Shown piece by piece: positions 1 through 6,841 of a DNA stretch of 7,982 bases (the stretch's first letter is position 1; each line of letters opens with the position of its first letter). The stretch comes from an uncultured Lutibacter sp. (lineage in GTDB: Bacteria > Bacteroidota > Bacteroidia > Flavobacteriales > Flavobacteriaceae), in contig CAJXUO010000050.1 of the NCBI GenBank assembly GCA_913061425.1, forward strand, positions 1 through 7,982, written 5' to 3'. The translations under genes were made by a program, and so were the position numbers. Under the pieces are notes generated by a model. It saw only the letters and a list, made by a program, of their open reading frames with translations, was not told the origin of the DNA and ran no database searches.

Positions 1-320
<320 letters not shown>

Positions 321-325
321 ACAGA

Positions 326-356
326 GTTCCCTCTTTCGGGAGGGAACGGACTTTTT
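326..356 (+). other. Strong hairpin with T-tract in the 23S-5S spacer (terminator-like or processing stem)
   Basis: GTTCCCTC (326-333) pairs perfectly with GAGGGAAC (340-347) around a 6-base loop. GGAC and a run of six T follow, then more T-rich sequence to about 368. It is the most GC-rich structure in an otherwise AT-rich 129-bp spacer. By form it could be an intrinsic terminator. Its place between two genes of one rRNA transcript argues instead for an rRNA processing stem, or for a leaky terminator overcome by rRNA antitermination. No promoter matching TAnnTTTG was seen between it and 5S. The hairpin is certain; its role is inference. Confidence 0.6.
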
Positions 357-449
357 TATATTTTTTTCTTCTTATAAAACTTCGATACTTACAATATTAT
401 TTATTCAATATGTTAACTTATACTAATTCGTAAGAGTTAGAAACCATTT

Positions 450-556
450 AAGGTGGTTATAGCGATAGGGCTCACCTCTTTCCATCCCGAACAGAGAAGT
501 TAAGCCTATCAGCGCAGATGGTACTGCCACTAGGTGGGAGAGTATGTCATCGCCTT
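450..556 (+). rRNA. rrf: 5S ribosomal RNA
   Basis: The core CATCCCGAACAGAGAAGTTAAG and the later GATGGTACTGCCA and TGGGAGAGTATG segments are the conserved 5S loops. The ends were placed by helix I: AAGGTGGT at 450-457 pairs with ATCGCCTT at 549-556, including G-U pairs. This gives about 107 nt, close to the usual 105-120 nt. It lies about 130 bp after 23S on the same strand and is followed almost at once by an intrinsic terminator, so it is the last gene of this rrn operon. No tRNA gene follows it. Confidence 0.96.
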
Positions 557-561
557 TTTTT

Positions 562-597
562 AAATCCTTTACTATTTATAGTGAAGGATTTTTTTTG
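562..597 (+). terminator. Intrinsic terminator of the rRNA operon
   Basis: A 13-bp stem (562-574 with 579-591, one U-G wobble) closes a TTTA loop at 575-578 and runs into T589-T596. It begins six bases after the 5S 3' end. The position, long stem and U-tract make this the end of the rrn transcript. Confidence 0.9.
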
Positions 598-647
598 TCT
601 TATTATTAAATAAATTGAAAGTAGTTTACTTTATAGAGGTATAACTG

Positions 648-678
648 AAAAAACCATCTCATAAGTGAGATGGTTTTT
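648..678 (-). terminator. Intrinsic terminator of the acyl-CoA dehydrogenase gene, probably bidirectional
   Basis: The 13-bp perfect stem AAAAACCATCTCA (649-661) / TGAGATGGTTTTT (666-678) has the 4-base loop TAAG. Read on the minus strand it begins 27 bases after the dehydrogenase stop codon and ends in six U (648-653), as an intrinsic terminator should. Read on the plus strand it also ends in five T, so it may back up the rRNA terminator between these convergent units. Confidence 0.85.
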
Positions 679-705
679 AATTGTGAATTTTATTTAAAGA
701 TTAAT

Positions 706-1848
706 TTACCCTTTAATTACACTTCTAGATATTACAATTTTTTGAATTTCTGAAGTTCCTTCATAAATCTGAGTGATTTTAGCATCTCGCATTAAACGTT
801 CAACATGATATTCTTTTACAAAACCATTACCTCCATGTATTTGAACCGCTTCAATAGTTTGTTCCATAGCGACTTTAGAAGCATATAATTTTGCCATTGC
901 GCTAGATACGTCATAATTATTTCCTTGATCTTTATCCCAAGCACATTTCATTACTAAATGACGAGCAGCAGTAATTTCTGTGATCATATCTGCTAATTTG
1001 AATGCAATTGCTTGATGATTACAAATTTCTGTACCAAATGCTTTTCGTTCTTTAGAATATTTTAAGGCTAATTCATAAGCTCCAGAAGCAATTCCTAAAG
1101 CTTGAGCAGCAATTCCAATCCTTCCTCCAGATAATGTTTTCATCGCAAACTTAAATCCAAACCCATCTTCTCCAATTCTATTTTCTTTTGGAACTTTCAC
1201 ATCATTAAATTGAAGTGTATGAGTATCACTTCCTCTAATTCCTAATTTATCTTCTTTGGGACCTATATGAAAACCTTCCATACCTTTTTCTAAAATAAAA
1301 GCATTTATACCTCTATGTCCTTTAGCTTTATCTGTTTGTGCAATGACTAAATATACACCAGCACGGCCACCATTAGTAATCCAGTTTTTCGTCCCGTTTA
1401 ATAAATAATAGTCTCCTTTATCTTCAGCAGTTGTTGCTTGTGAAGTTGCATCAGAACCTGCTTCAGGTTCACTTAAACAAAAAGCTCCAATTTGCTCTCC
1501 TCTAGCAAGTTTTGTTAAGTACTTCTGTTTTTGTTCTTCATTTCCGTAATTTTCTAAGCCATAACATACTAAAGAGTTGTTTACAGAAACCATTACTGAG
1601 GCAGAAGCATCAATTTTTGATAATTCCTCCATCACTAAGACATATGAAATTGCATCCATACCACTTCCTCCATATTTTGGATCAACCATAAGTCCAAGAA
1701 AACCAACTTCTCCCATTTTACGAACTAATCCATCAGGAAATTCTTGTTTATTATCTCTCTCTATTACTCCTGGAAGTAATTCCGTTTGCGCAAAATCTCT
1801 TGCTGCATCACGAATCATTAAATGTTCTTCTGTAAGGCTAAAATTCAT
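706..1848 (-). CDS. Acyl-CoA dehydrogenase (short-chain/butyryl-CoA dehydrogenase-like)
   Basis: This FAD-dependent enzyme makes the alpha-beta double bond in an acyl-CoA and passes electrons to ETF; it acts in the cytosol in beta-oxidation or branched-chain amino acid breakdown. At 380 aa it has the usual family length and all three parts: N-terminal helical domain (about 6-117), central beta domain with the FAD/substrate signature CLSEPEAGSDATS (about 123-135) and NGTKNWITNGG (about 151-161), and C-terminal helical domain. The catalytic base is Glu363 in QIYEGTSEIQ, the position seen in short- and medium-chain enzymes. IHGGNGF (about 339-345) is also typical. The start MNFSLTEEHLMIRD matches the usual family N-terminus. 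The gene stands alone on the minus strand, with a promoter-like element 39 bp upstream and a terminator 27 bp downstream. The family is certain, but substrate chain length cannot be fixed from the sequence. Confidence 0.95.
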   Translation of the reverse strand: MNFSLTEEHLMIRDAARDFAQTELLPGVIERDNKQEFPDGLVRKMGEVGFLGLMVDPKYGGSGMDAISYVLVMEELSKIDASASVMVSVNNSLVCYGLENYGNEEQKQKYLTKLARGEQIGAFCLSEPEAGSDATSQATTAEDKGDYYLLNGTKNWITNGGRAGVYLVIAQTDKAKGHRGINAFILEKGMEGFHIGPKEDKLGIRGSDTHTLQFNDVKVPKENRIGEDGFGFKFAMKTLSGGRIGIAAQALGIASGAYELALKYSKERKAFGTEICNHQAIAFKLADMITEITAARHLVMKCAWDKDQGNNYDVSSAMAKLYASKVAMEQTIEAVQIHGGNGFVKEYHVERLMRDAKITQIYEGTSEIQKIVISRSVIKG

Positions 1849-1886
1849 AATAGATATACTGTTTCTTTAAAATTAATAATCTTTTT

Positions 1887-1894
1887 CAAAGATA
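1887..1894 (-). promoter_or_regulatory. Candidate -7 promoter element for the acyl-CoA dehydrogenase gene
   Basis: On the minus strand this reads TATCTTTG, an exact match to the Bacteroidota -7 consensus TAnnTTTG. It ends 38 bases before the ATG, giving an expected leader of about 30 nt. No clear -33 TTG lies at the usual distance upstream; a TTG directly abuts the element instead. The exact match and correct place in a short divergent spacer support it. Confidence 0.5.
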
Positions 1895-1952
1895 GTCAAT
1901 TTTAAAGAAAAATTGATTAAAGTTGAAGTTGAATAAGTTGTATTTTTACTGA

Positions 1953-3011
1953 ATGAATGCTAAAAAAAAGTATGTAATAGGATTGATGAGTGGAACATCT
2001 CTAGATGGTGTTGACTTAGTTTATGTTTCATTTGAAAGAAATATTAACTTTGCATTTAATATAATAGCGGCAAAAACTTATTCTTATTCTGATATTTGGA
2101 AACATAAATTAAAAAGTGCGTTTGATAAAAATTCAAATGAACTTTCTAAATTAGATTTAGAGTATGGAGCGTTTTTAGGAAATTTAATAAACTTATTTAT
2201 TGAAGAGTTTCAGATTGATAATATTAATTTCATTTCATCTCATGGTCATACAATTTTTCATAAACCAAATGAAGGTATTACACTTCAGGTTGGAAATGGC
2301 TTGGTGATTTCTCAGATTACGAATCAAAAAGTTGTTTGTGATTTTAGAACTCAAGATGTGAAACTTGGAGGACAAGGTGCTCCATTAGTTCCAATAGGAG
2401 ACGAATTATTGTTTAGTGAATTTCACTATTGTTTAAATTTAGGTGGATTTGCTAACATCTCTTTTAATAGTCTAGGTCAAAGGATGGCATTTGATATTTG
2501 TCCGGTAAATATTGTGCTAAATCACTATACTCGTAAAATTAATTTAGAATATGATGATGAAGGATCTATTTCATCAGAAGGAGAAATCAATAATCAATTA
2601 TTAAAGAGATTGAATAATCTACCTTTTTATCAAGATGAGAAACCTAAATCTCTAGGGTATGAATTTGTTGTCACAGAAATTATTCCATTGATAGACGAAT
2701 TTTCATTAAGTACTGAAAATATTTTAAGAACTTTTATAGAACATATTGCAATTCAGATTTCAAATAAGATAAAATTTAAGGGGCAATTATTAATTACTGG
2801 AGGAGGAGCGTTTAATAAATTTTTAATCAGGCAATTAGAAAGTAAGGTTGAAAATCAAATAATCATCCCAAATGAATTGTTAATAAACTTTAAAGAAGCG
2901 TTGATTTTTGCTTTTTTAGGTTTGTTACGTGTTGATAATCAGATAAATTGTTTAAAGAGTGTGACAGGTGCAAAAAAAGACCATAGCAGTGGTAAAATTT
3001 ATAAGTCTTAA
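1953..3011 (+). CDS. anmK: Anhydro-N-acetylmuramic acid kinase
   Basis: AnmK uses ATP and water to open 1,6-anhydro-MurNAc and phosphorylate it to MurNAc-6-phosphate, a cytosolic step of peptidoglycan recycling. The protein has 352 aa against about 370 in E. coli. Visible motifs are the N-terminal phosphate-binding loop GLMSGTSLDGVD (10-21), SHGHTIFHKP (96-105), DFRTQDVKLGGQGAPLVP (130-147), LNLGGFAN (161-168), ITGGGAFN (281-288) and the C-terminal SVTGA (336-340). D135 probably corresponds to the catalytic base of characterised enzymes, by memory of the alignment. One oddity is FDICPVNIVLN (180-190), where proteobacterial enzymes have a DTGPGN...D motif. The ATG lies 13 codons before the SGTS motif, as expected, and has an A/T-rich leader. 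It is divergent from the dehydrogenase gene and 32 bp ahead of the next gene. No murQ or other recycling gene is in view. Confidence 0.93.
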   Translation: MNAKKKYVIGLMSGTSLDGVDLVYVSFERNINFAFNIIAAKTYSYSDIWKHKLKSAFDKNSNELSKLDLEYGAFLGNLINLFIEEFQIDNINFISSHGHTIFHKPNEGITLQVGNGLVISQITNQKVVCDFRTQDVKLGGQGAPLVPIGDELLFSEFHYCLNLGGFANISFNSLGQRMAFDICPVNIVLNHYTRKINLEYDDEGSISSEGEINNQLLKRLNNLPFYQDEKPKSLGYEFVVTEIIPLIDEFSLSTENILRTFIEHIAIQISNKIKFKGQLLITGGGAFNKFLIRQLESKVENQIIIPNELLINFKEALIFAFLGLLRVDNQINCLKSVTGAKKDHSSGKIYKS

Positions 3012-3016
3012 TTTGA

Positions 3017-3024
3017 TATATTTG
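3017..3024 (+). promoter_or_regulatory. Candidate -7 promoter element for the Glu/Leu-type dehydrogenase gene
   Basis: TATATTTG exactly matches the Bacteroidota -7 consensus TAnnTTTG and lies 19 bases before the ATG, in the 32-bp gap after anmK. A transcript from it would have a leader of only about 10-15 nt. No clear -33 TTG is present at the right distance, and the region is AT-rich, so a chance match is possible. Confidence 0.4.
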
Positions 3025-3043
3025 TAACACTTATATATATTTA

Positions 3044-4276
3044 ATGAAAGAACTACTAGAAAAATACGAAAATAAAAAACCAGAAATCGTTTTTCATTGG
3101 CAAGATCAAGAAACAGAAGCTGAAGGTTGGACAGTTATTAATTCTCTCCGTGGAGGAGCAGCAGGTGGCGGTACAAGAATGAGAAAAGGCTTGGATATGA
3201 ATGAAGTTTTGTCTCTAGCGAAAACAATGGAGGTGAAATTTACAGTTTCAGGACCAGCAATTGGAGGAGCAAAGTCAGGAATCAATTTTGATCCAAGCGA
3301 CCCTAGAAAAAGAGGGGTTTTAGAGCGTTGGTATAAAGCAGTAACACCCTTATTAAAACATTATTACGGTACAGGAGGAGATTTAAATGTAGATGCGGAT
3401 AAAGATGTAATTCCAATTACTGAAGATTGTGGAGTGTGGCATCCGCAAGAAGGTATTTTTAATGGGCACTTTAAGCCTACAGAAGCTGATAAAATTAATA
3501 GAATTGGTCAATTGCGTCTTGGTGTAATTAAGATTATTGAAAGTAAAATATTTTCACCAGACTTATCTAGAAAATATACAGTTGCAGATATGCTAACTGG
3601 TTATGGAGTTGCTGAGGCTGTAAAACATTATTACGATATCTATGGAGGATCTATAGAAGGAAAAAGAGCCGTAGTTCAAGGTTTTGGAAATGTAGGTTCT
3701 GCTGCAGCATATTATTTAACACAATTAGGCGCCAAAGTTGTTGGGATTATTGATAGAGATGGAGGATTGATTAATGAAGAAGGATTTTCTATGAACGAAA
3801 TGACTGATTTGTTTCTTGGGAAAGATGGAAATAAATTGGTGTCGGAAAATATGATTCCATTTGAAGAGATTAATGAAAAGATATGGTCATTAGCATCGGA
3901 GATTTTTGTTCCCGCTGCTGCATCTAGATTAGTTTCGAAAGAACAAATAACACAAATGATATCTTCTGGACTAGAAGTAATTTCTCCTGGAGCTAATGTT
4001 CCATTTGCAGATAAAGAAATATTTTTTGGCCCTATAATGGAACACACCGATCAAAAGGTTAGTTTATTGCCTGATTTTATTTCTAATTGTGGAATTGCGC
4101 GCGTTTTTGCTTACTTGATGGAAGAAAGAAGGTCATTACCTATGGTTGATAAAGAAATTTTTGAAGACACATCCAATACTATTAAAAATGCATTAATTAA
4201 AACACATGCTAAAAATAGTAACAAAACTGAAATATGTAAAACTGCTTTTGAAATCGCATTAAAACAACTTATTTAA
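3044..4276 (+). CDS. Glu/Leu/Phe/Val dehydrogenase (amino acid dehydrogenase, substrate not settled)
   Basis: This family reversibly deaminates an L-amino acid to its 2-oxo acid and ammonia with NAD(P). The 410-aa protein has both family domains. The N-terminal catalytic domain has the two substrate lysines spaced as in leucine dehydrogenase: K65 (in MEVKF) and K77 (in GGAKSG), 12 residues apart. ITEDCG at 125-130 places D128 where the catalytic Asp falls (AED in leucine dehydrogenase, APD in glutamate dehydrogenase). The Rossmann domain has GFGNVGSAA at 213-221 and an acidic D237 ending the second strand, which suggests NAD preference. SPGANVPF (314-321) and LPDFISNCG (342-350) are the C-terminal family segments. 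Its length lies between leucine dehydrogenase (about 365) and glutamate dehydrogenase (about 420-450), so substrate cannot be named. It may share a transcript with nhaD, 11 bp downstream. The start is the only sensible ATG after anmK. Confidence 0.92.
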   Translation: MKELLEKYENKKPEIVFHWQDQETEAEGWTVINSLRGGAAGGGTRMRKGLDMNEVLSLAKTMEVKFTVSGPAIGGAKSGINFDPSDPRKRGVLERWYKAVTPLLKHYYGTGGDLNVDADKDVIPITEDCGVWHPQEGIFNGHFKPTEADKINRIGQLRLGVIKIIESKIFSPDLSRKYTVADMLTGYGVAEAVKHYYDIYGGSIEGKRAVVQGFGNVGSAAAYYLTQLGAKVVGIIDRDGGLINEEGFSMNEMTDLFLGKDGNKLVSENMIPFEEINEKIWSLASEIFVPAAASRLVSKEQITQMISSGLEVISPGANVPFADKEIFFGPIMEHTDQKVSLLPDFISNCGIARVFAYLMEERRSLPMVDKEIFEDTSNTIKNALIKTHAKNSNKTEICKTAFEIALKQLI

Positions 4277-4287
4277 ACTTATACTAT

Positions 4288-5667
4288 ATGGAAACTCTTA
4301 TTATCATAATATTCGTTTTAGGATATTTAGCAATTGCATTAGAACATAATTTGAAATTAGATAAATTAATTCCCGCATTAGCGATGATGGCAATACTTTG
4401 GGCATTGGTTGCTTTTGGTATTGAAGCATATCCAAATTGGTTTGATTCTGGCGCACATGAGTTGATTAATGGAGAAGGTGGGTTTTTAGGTTTAGAAAGC
4501 GAAGAAAAACACCATTTACTCGATGAGACATTATTACATCATTTAGGTAAAACTGCCGAGATTCTATTCTTCTTATTAGGCGCAATGACTATTGTTGAAA
4601 TTATTGATTATTTTGACGGGTTTGCAACGTTTAAGAATTATATAAAAACACGAAAAAAGAAAAAATTATTATGGATTTTTGCATGTTTAGCATTTGTTTT
4701 ATCAGCAATTATAGATAATTTAACGGCAACGATTGTATTAATATCAATACTTCAAAAAATCATTAAAGAGCGCGACACACGTTTGTGGTTTGCGGGTTTA
4801 ATCATTATCGCTGCAAATGCAGGAGGAGCATTTTCTCCAATTGGTGATGTTACCACAACAATGCTATGGATTGGCGGTAAAGTATCTGCTTTGATGTTGG
4901 TGAAATATCTATTTATTCCATCTTTAATATGTATGGTTGTTCCAGTAACAATTGCATCATTTATGAAACCTTTTAAAGGTGAAATTGACATAGTAGATGA
5001 AAAGGATAGTCAAAAATCTAAAAGTAAATATGGCTCAACAATGTTATATATAGGATTAGGGGCAATTATTTTTGTACCCTTTTTTAAAACAATTACACAT
5101 TTACCACCTTATGTTGGTATGATGCTTTCATTGGCAGTTGTAGGTCTTTTTGCAGAGTTGTATAGTCGTTCAGAGTTTAGTATTTCAAATGTTGTTGATC
5201 TAGATGGAGATGATTCAGAAGGTCATCATAGCCCTGTACATGCATCATTATCAAAAATTGAAATGCCAAGTGTTTTATTTTTCTTCGGAATATTAATGGC
5301 AGTTGCAGCACTTGAATCTTTAGGGATATTATTTATTGGCGCCGAATCTTTAAAAGAAATAATTCCAAATACAGATGTTGTAGTGATGTTATTAGGTGTT
5401 GGATCAGCAATAGTTGACAATGTGCCTTTGGTTGCAGCAAGTATGGGGATGTTCCAAGAGTCTATAGATAACCCTTTATGGCATTTTGTAGCCTTTTCTG
5501 CAGGAACTGGAGGAAGTATGTTAATTATCGGTTCAGCAGCTGGAGTTGTGGCTATGGGAATGGAGAAGATAAATTTTATGTGGTATTTGAAAAAAATAGC
5601 ATGGCTTGCGGCAGTAGGCTTTATTGCTGGCTCACTTGCCTTTATCGGAATGAGAGCAATTTTATAG
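4288..5667 (+). CDS. nhaD: Na+/H+ antiporter of the NhaD family
   Basis: NhaD is an inner-membrane antiporter of the ion-transporter (ArsB/NhaD) superfamily that expels Na+ (or Li+) in exchange for H+, supporting salt and alkali tolerance. The 459-aa protein is nearly all membrane helices. The hydrophobic runs include about 3-18, 27-46, 88-108, 127-155, 166-184, 200-226, 250-268, 275-291, 327-350, 362-388, 398-425 and 436-456. Two pseudo-repeated motif pairs mark the family: DNLTATIV (143-150) with NAGGAFSPIGDVTTTMLW (177-194), and IVDNVPLVAA (375-384) with SAGTGGSMLIIGSAAG (404-419). D143, T146 and D187 likely match the acidic and hydroxyl residues found essential in characterised NhaD. Hydrophilic stretches at 50-86 and 230-249 are loops; 302-325 is acidic and His-containing. 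It starts 11 bp after the dehydrogenase stop. A marine or saline habitat would fit but is inference. Confidence 0.92.
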   Translation: METLIIIIFVLGYLAIALEHNLKLDKLIPALAMMAILWALVAFGIEAYPNWFDSGAHELINGEGGFLGLESEEKHHLLDETLLHHLGKTAEILFFLLGAMTIVEIIDYFDGFATFKNYIKTRKKKKLLWIFACLAFVLSAIIDNLTATIVLISILQKIIKERDTRLWFAGLIIIAANAGGAFSPIGDVTTTMLWIGGKVSALMLVKYLFIPSLICMVVPVTIASFMKPFKGEIDIVDEKDSQKSKSKYGSTMLYIGLGAIIFVPFFKTITHLPPYVGMMLSLAVVGLFAELYSRSEFSISNVVDLDGDDSEGHHSPVHASLSKIEMPSVLFFFGILMAVAALESLGILFIGAESLKEIIPNTDVVVMLLGVGSAIVDNVPLVAASMGMFQESIDNPLWHFVAFSAGTGGSMLIIGSAAGVVAMGMEKINFMWYLKKIAWLAAVGFIAGSLAFIGMRAIL

Positions 5668-5672
5668 TATAA

Positions 5673-5697
5673 AAAATTCGAGAATTTTATCGGTTTT
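5673..5697 (+). terminator. Weak possible terminator after nhaD
   Basis: AAAATTC (5673-5679) and GAATTTT (5682-5688) form an A-T-rich palindrome whose real loop would be about four bases (CGAG). It is followed by ATCGG and five T. It lies six bases after the nhaD stop, where a terminator would be expected. The stem is short and poor in GC, so termination here is uncertain. Confidence 0.3.
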
Positions 5698-5706
5698 TAA
5701 TACAAT

Positions 5707-5759
5707 GAAGTAATTACAATTTCCAAACATTAATTTCGTTACATTAAAGTAATTATAAT
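5707..5759 (+). repeat. Imperfect direct repeat in the exbB upstream region
   Basis: GAAGTAATTACAAT (5707-5720) and AAAGTAATTATAAT (5746-5759) agree at 12 of 14 positions and begin 39 bp apart. The first copy contains the 8-bp palindrome GTAATTAC (5710-5717). Between them TAATTTCG (5731-5738) is a one-mismatch version of the -7 element TAnnTTTG, about 34 bases before the exbB ATG. The pair could be regulator sites around a promoter, but the region is so A/T-rich that chance is a serious alternative. Confidence 0.3.
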
Positions 5760-5772
5760 AAAACAAAACACG

Positions 5773-6453
5773 ATGCAACAAGAAGCACAAGAAGTATTAG
5801 ACGAGGTATTATCAGACGAAAAAACGTTATCTATCTATAATTTAATAATGGATGGAGGTATAGGAGGGCAATTAGTAATTGCGGTTTTATTAGTATTATT
5901 AATTACTGCATTATATATTTATTTCGAACGAGTATTTGCAATAAACGCGACTTCTAAAACGGATGATAATTTTATGAATCAAATAAAAGATCATGTTTCT
6001 AATGGAAAATTAGATGCCGCAAAAGTTTTGTGCACACAAACAAATTCTCCAGAGGCAAGATTGATTGAAAAAGGGATTTCTAGAATTGGAAAACCATTGG
6101 ATGATATAAATACAGCAATAGAAAGTGCTGGTACTCTTGAGGTTTATAAGTTGGAAAAAAATGTAAGTATTTTAGCTACTGTCGCTGGTGCTGCACCAAT
6201 GATTGGTTTTTTAGGAACTGTGATTGGTATGATTTTAGCATTCCATGAAATGGCAACAAGTGGTGGGCAAGCAGATATGGGAGCATTAGCAGGAGGTATT
6301 AATACCGCTATGACAACAACTGTTGCAGGATTAGTTGTTGGTATTATTGCTTACATCGCTTATAATCATATTGTTGTTAAAACTAATAAAGTGGTACATC
6401 AAATGGAGGCAAAAGCGGTTGAGTTTTTAGATTTATTAAACGAACCAGTATAA
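5773..6453 (+). CDS. exbB: MotA/TolQ/ExbB proton channel family protein
   Basis: ExbB is the pentameric inner-membrane core of the motor that uses ion flow to energise a TonB- or TolA-type partner. The 226-aa protein shows the family plan: a short N-terminal region, TM1 at about 32-52, a cytoplasmic domain of about 80 residues, then TM2 (about 131-157) and TM3 (about 172-200) and a cytoplasmic tail. GFLGTVIGMI (145-154) and the Thr/Ala/Gly-rich TAMTTTVAGLVVGI (178-191) are the pore-lining helices; T149 and one of T181-T183 correspond to the channel threonines of ExbB/TolQ. It heads a packed cluster with exbD one base downstream. ExbB and TolQ cannot be told apart by sequence alone. I use exbB because the usual Tol partners TolB and Pal are absent here and Bacteroidota clusters of this form are usually so named. 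Confidence 0.93.
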   Translation: MQQEAQEVLDEVLSDEKTLSIYNLIMDGGIGGQLVIAVLLVLLITALYIYFERVFAINATSKTDDNFMNQIKDHVSNGKLDAAKVLCTQTNSPEARLIEKGISRIGKPLDDINTAIESAGTLEVYKLEKNVSILATVAGAAPMIGFLGTVIGMILAFHEMATSGGQADMGALAGGINTAMTTTVAGLVVGIIAYIAYNHIVVKTNKVVHQMEAKAVEFLDLLNEPV

Positions 6454-6454
6454 T

Positions 6455-6841
6455 ATGAAATTCAAAGGAAGAAATAAAGTAAGTCCAGAATTCAGTATGA
6501 GTTCCATGACTGATATTGTCTTTTTATTACTAGTGTTTTTTATGTTGACATCTAATGCGCCAAATGCTTTGGATATGATTTTACCGACAGCTAAAGGGAA
6601 ATCTACAAACACTAAAAACGTTTCAGTAAGTATAAAAAAGAATTTATCATATTATGTAAATGGCAAAAAAATCAAAAAGTCTGGTATTGAAAATAAACTA
6701 AAAGAATTGTTGGGGAGAAATGAAAACCCAACGATACTTTTAAGGGCTGAAGAAAGTGTGCCTATTGAAAGGGTAGTTGGAGTAATGGATATTGCAAACA
6801 GAAATAGATTTAAAGTGATTTTGGCTGTAAAGCCTAAATAA
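6455..6841 (+). CDS. exbD: ExbD/TolR family biopolymer transport protein
   Basis: ExbD is the single-span component inside the ExbB ring; its one membrane aspartate carries the proton. The 128-aa protein (family about 130-145) has a short basic cytoplasmic start, then SMTDIVFLLLVFFMLTS with the essential Asp at D20 (equivalent to D25 of E. coli ExbD), and a periplasmic domain of about 90 residues. The conserved domain pattern runs from VSVSIKKNLSYYVNGKKI (56-73) through PTILLRAEESVPIERVVGVMDIA (93-115) to the C-terminus. The gene begins one base after the exbB stop, and the next gene starts directly at its own stop, so the three are very likely co-translated. Only one ExbD is present; some Bacteroidota TonB clusters carry two. 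Confidence 0.94.
   Translation: MKFKGRNKVSPEFSMSSMTDIVFLLLVFFMLTSNAPNALDMILPTAKGKSTNTKNVSVSIKKNLSYYVNGKKIKKSGIENKLKELLGRNENPTILLRAEESVPIERVVGVMDIANRNRFKVILAVKPK

Noticed and set aside
441..461. Alternative hairpin AACCA/TGGTT at the 5S 5' end
   Set aside because: It competes with the well-supported 5S helix I and is only five base pairs long.
598..647. tRNA or small RNA gene after 5S
   Set aside because: The stretch is A/T-rich, with no cloverleaf, no T-loop sequence and no stem apart from the terminators.
1577..1870. 97-codon plus-strand open frame
   Set aside because: It is antisense to the conserved N-terminal half of the acyl-CoA dehydrogenase and has no recognisable protein features.
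1923..1948. Possible anmK promoter (TTG at 1923-1925 and TATTTTTA at 1941-1948)
   Set aside because: The -7 match is incomplete and the 15-base spacing is shorter than the usual range; a chance match in A/T-rich DNA is likely, though some anmK promoter must lie in this spacer.
3712..4047. 111-codon minus-strand open frame
   Set aside because: It is antisense to the Rossmann domain of the amino acid dehydrogenase and is a shadow of that coding sequence.
4752..5420. Two minus-strand open frames (79 and 64 codons) under nhaD
   Set aside because: Both mirror conserved nhaD coding sequence and lack their own upstream signals.
5478..5672. 64-codon plus-strand frame overlapping the end of nhaD
   Set aside because: It is an alternative frame of the conserved NhaD C-terminus; the NhaD frame is intact, so it is not a frameshift remnant.
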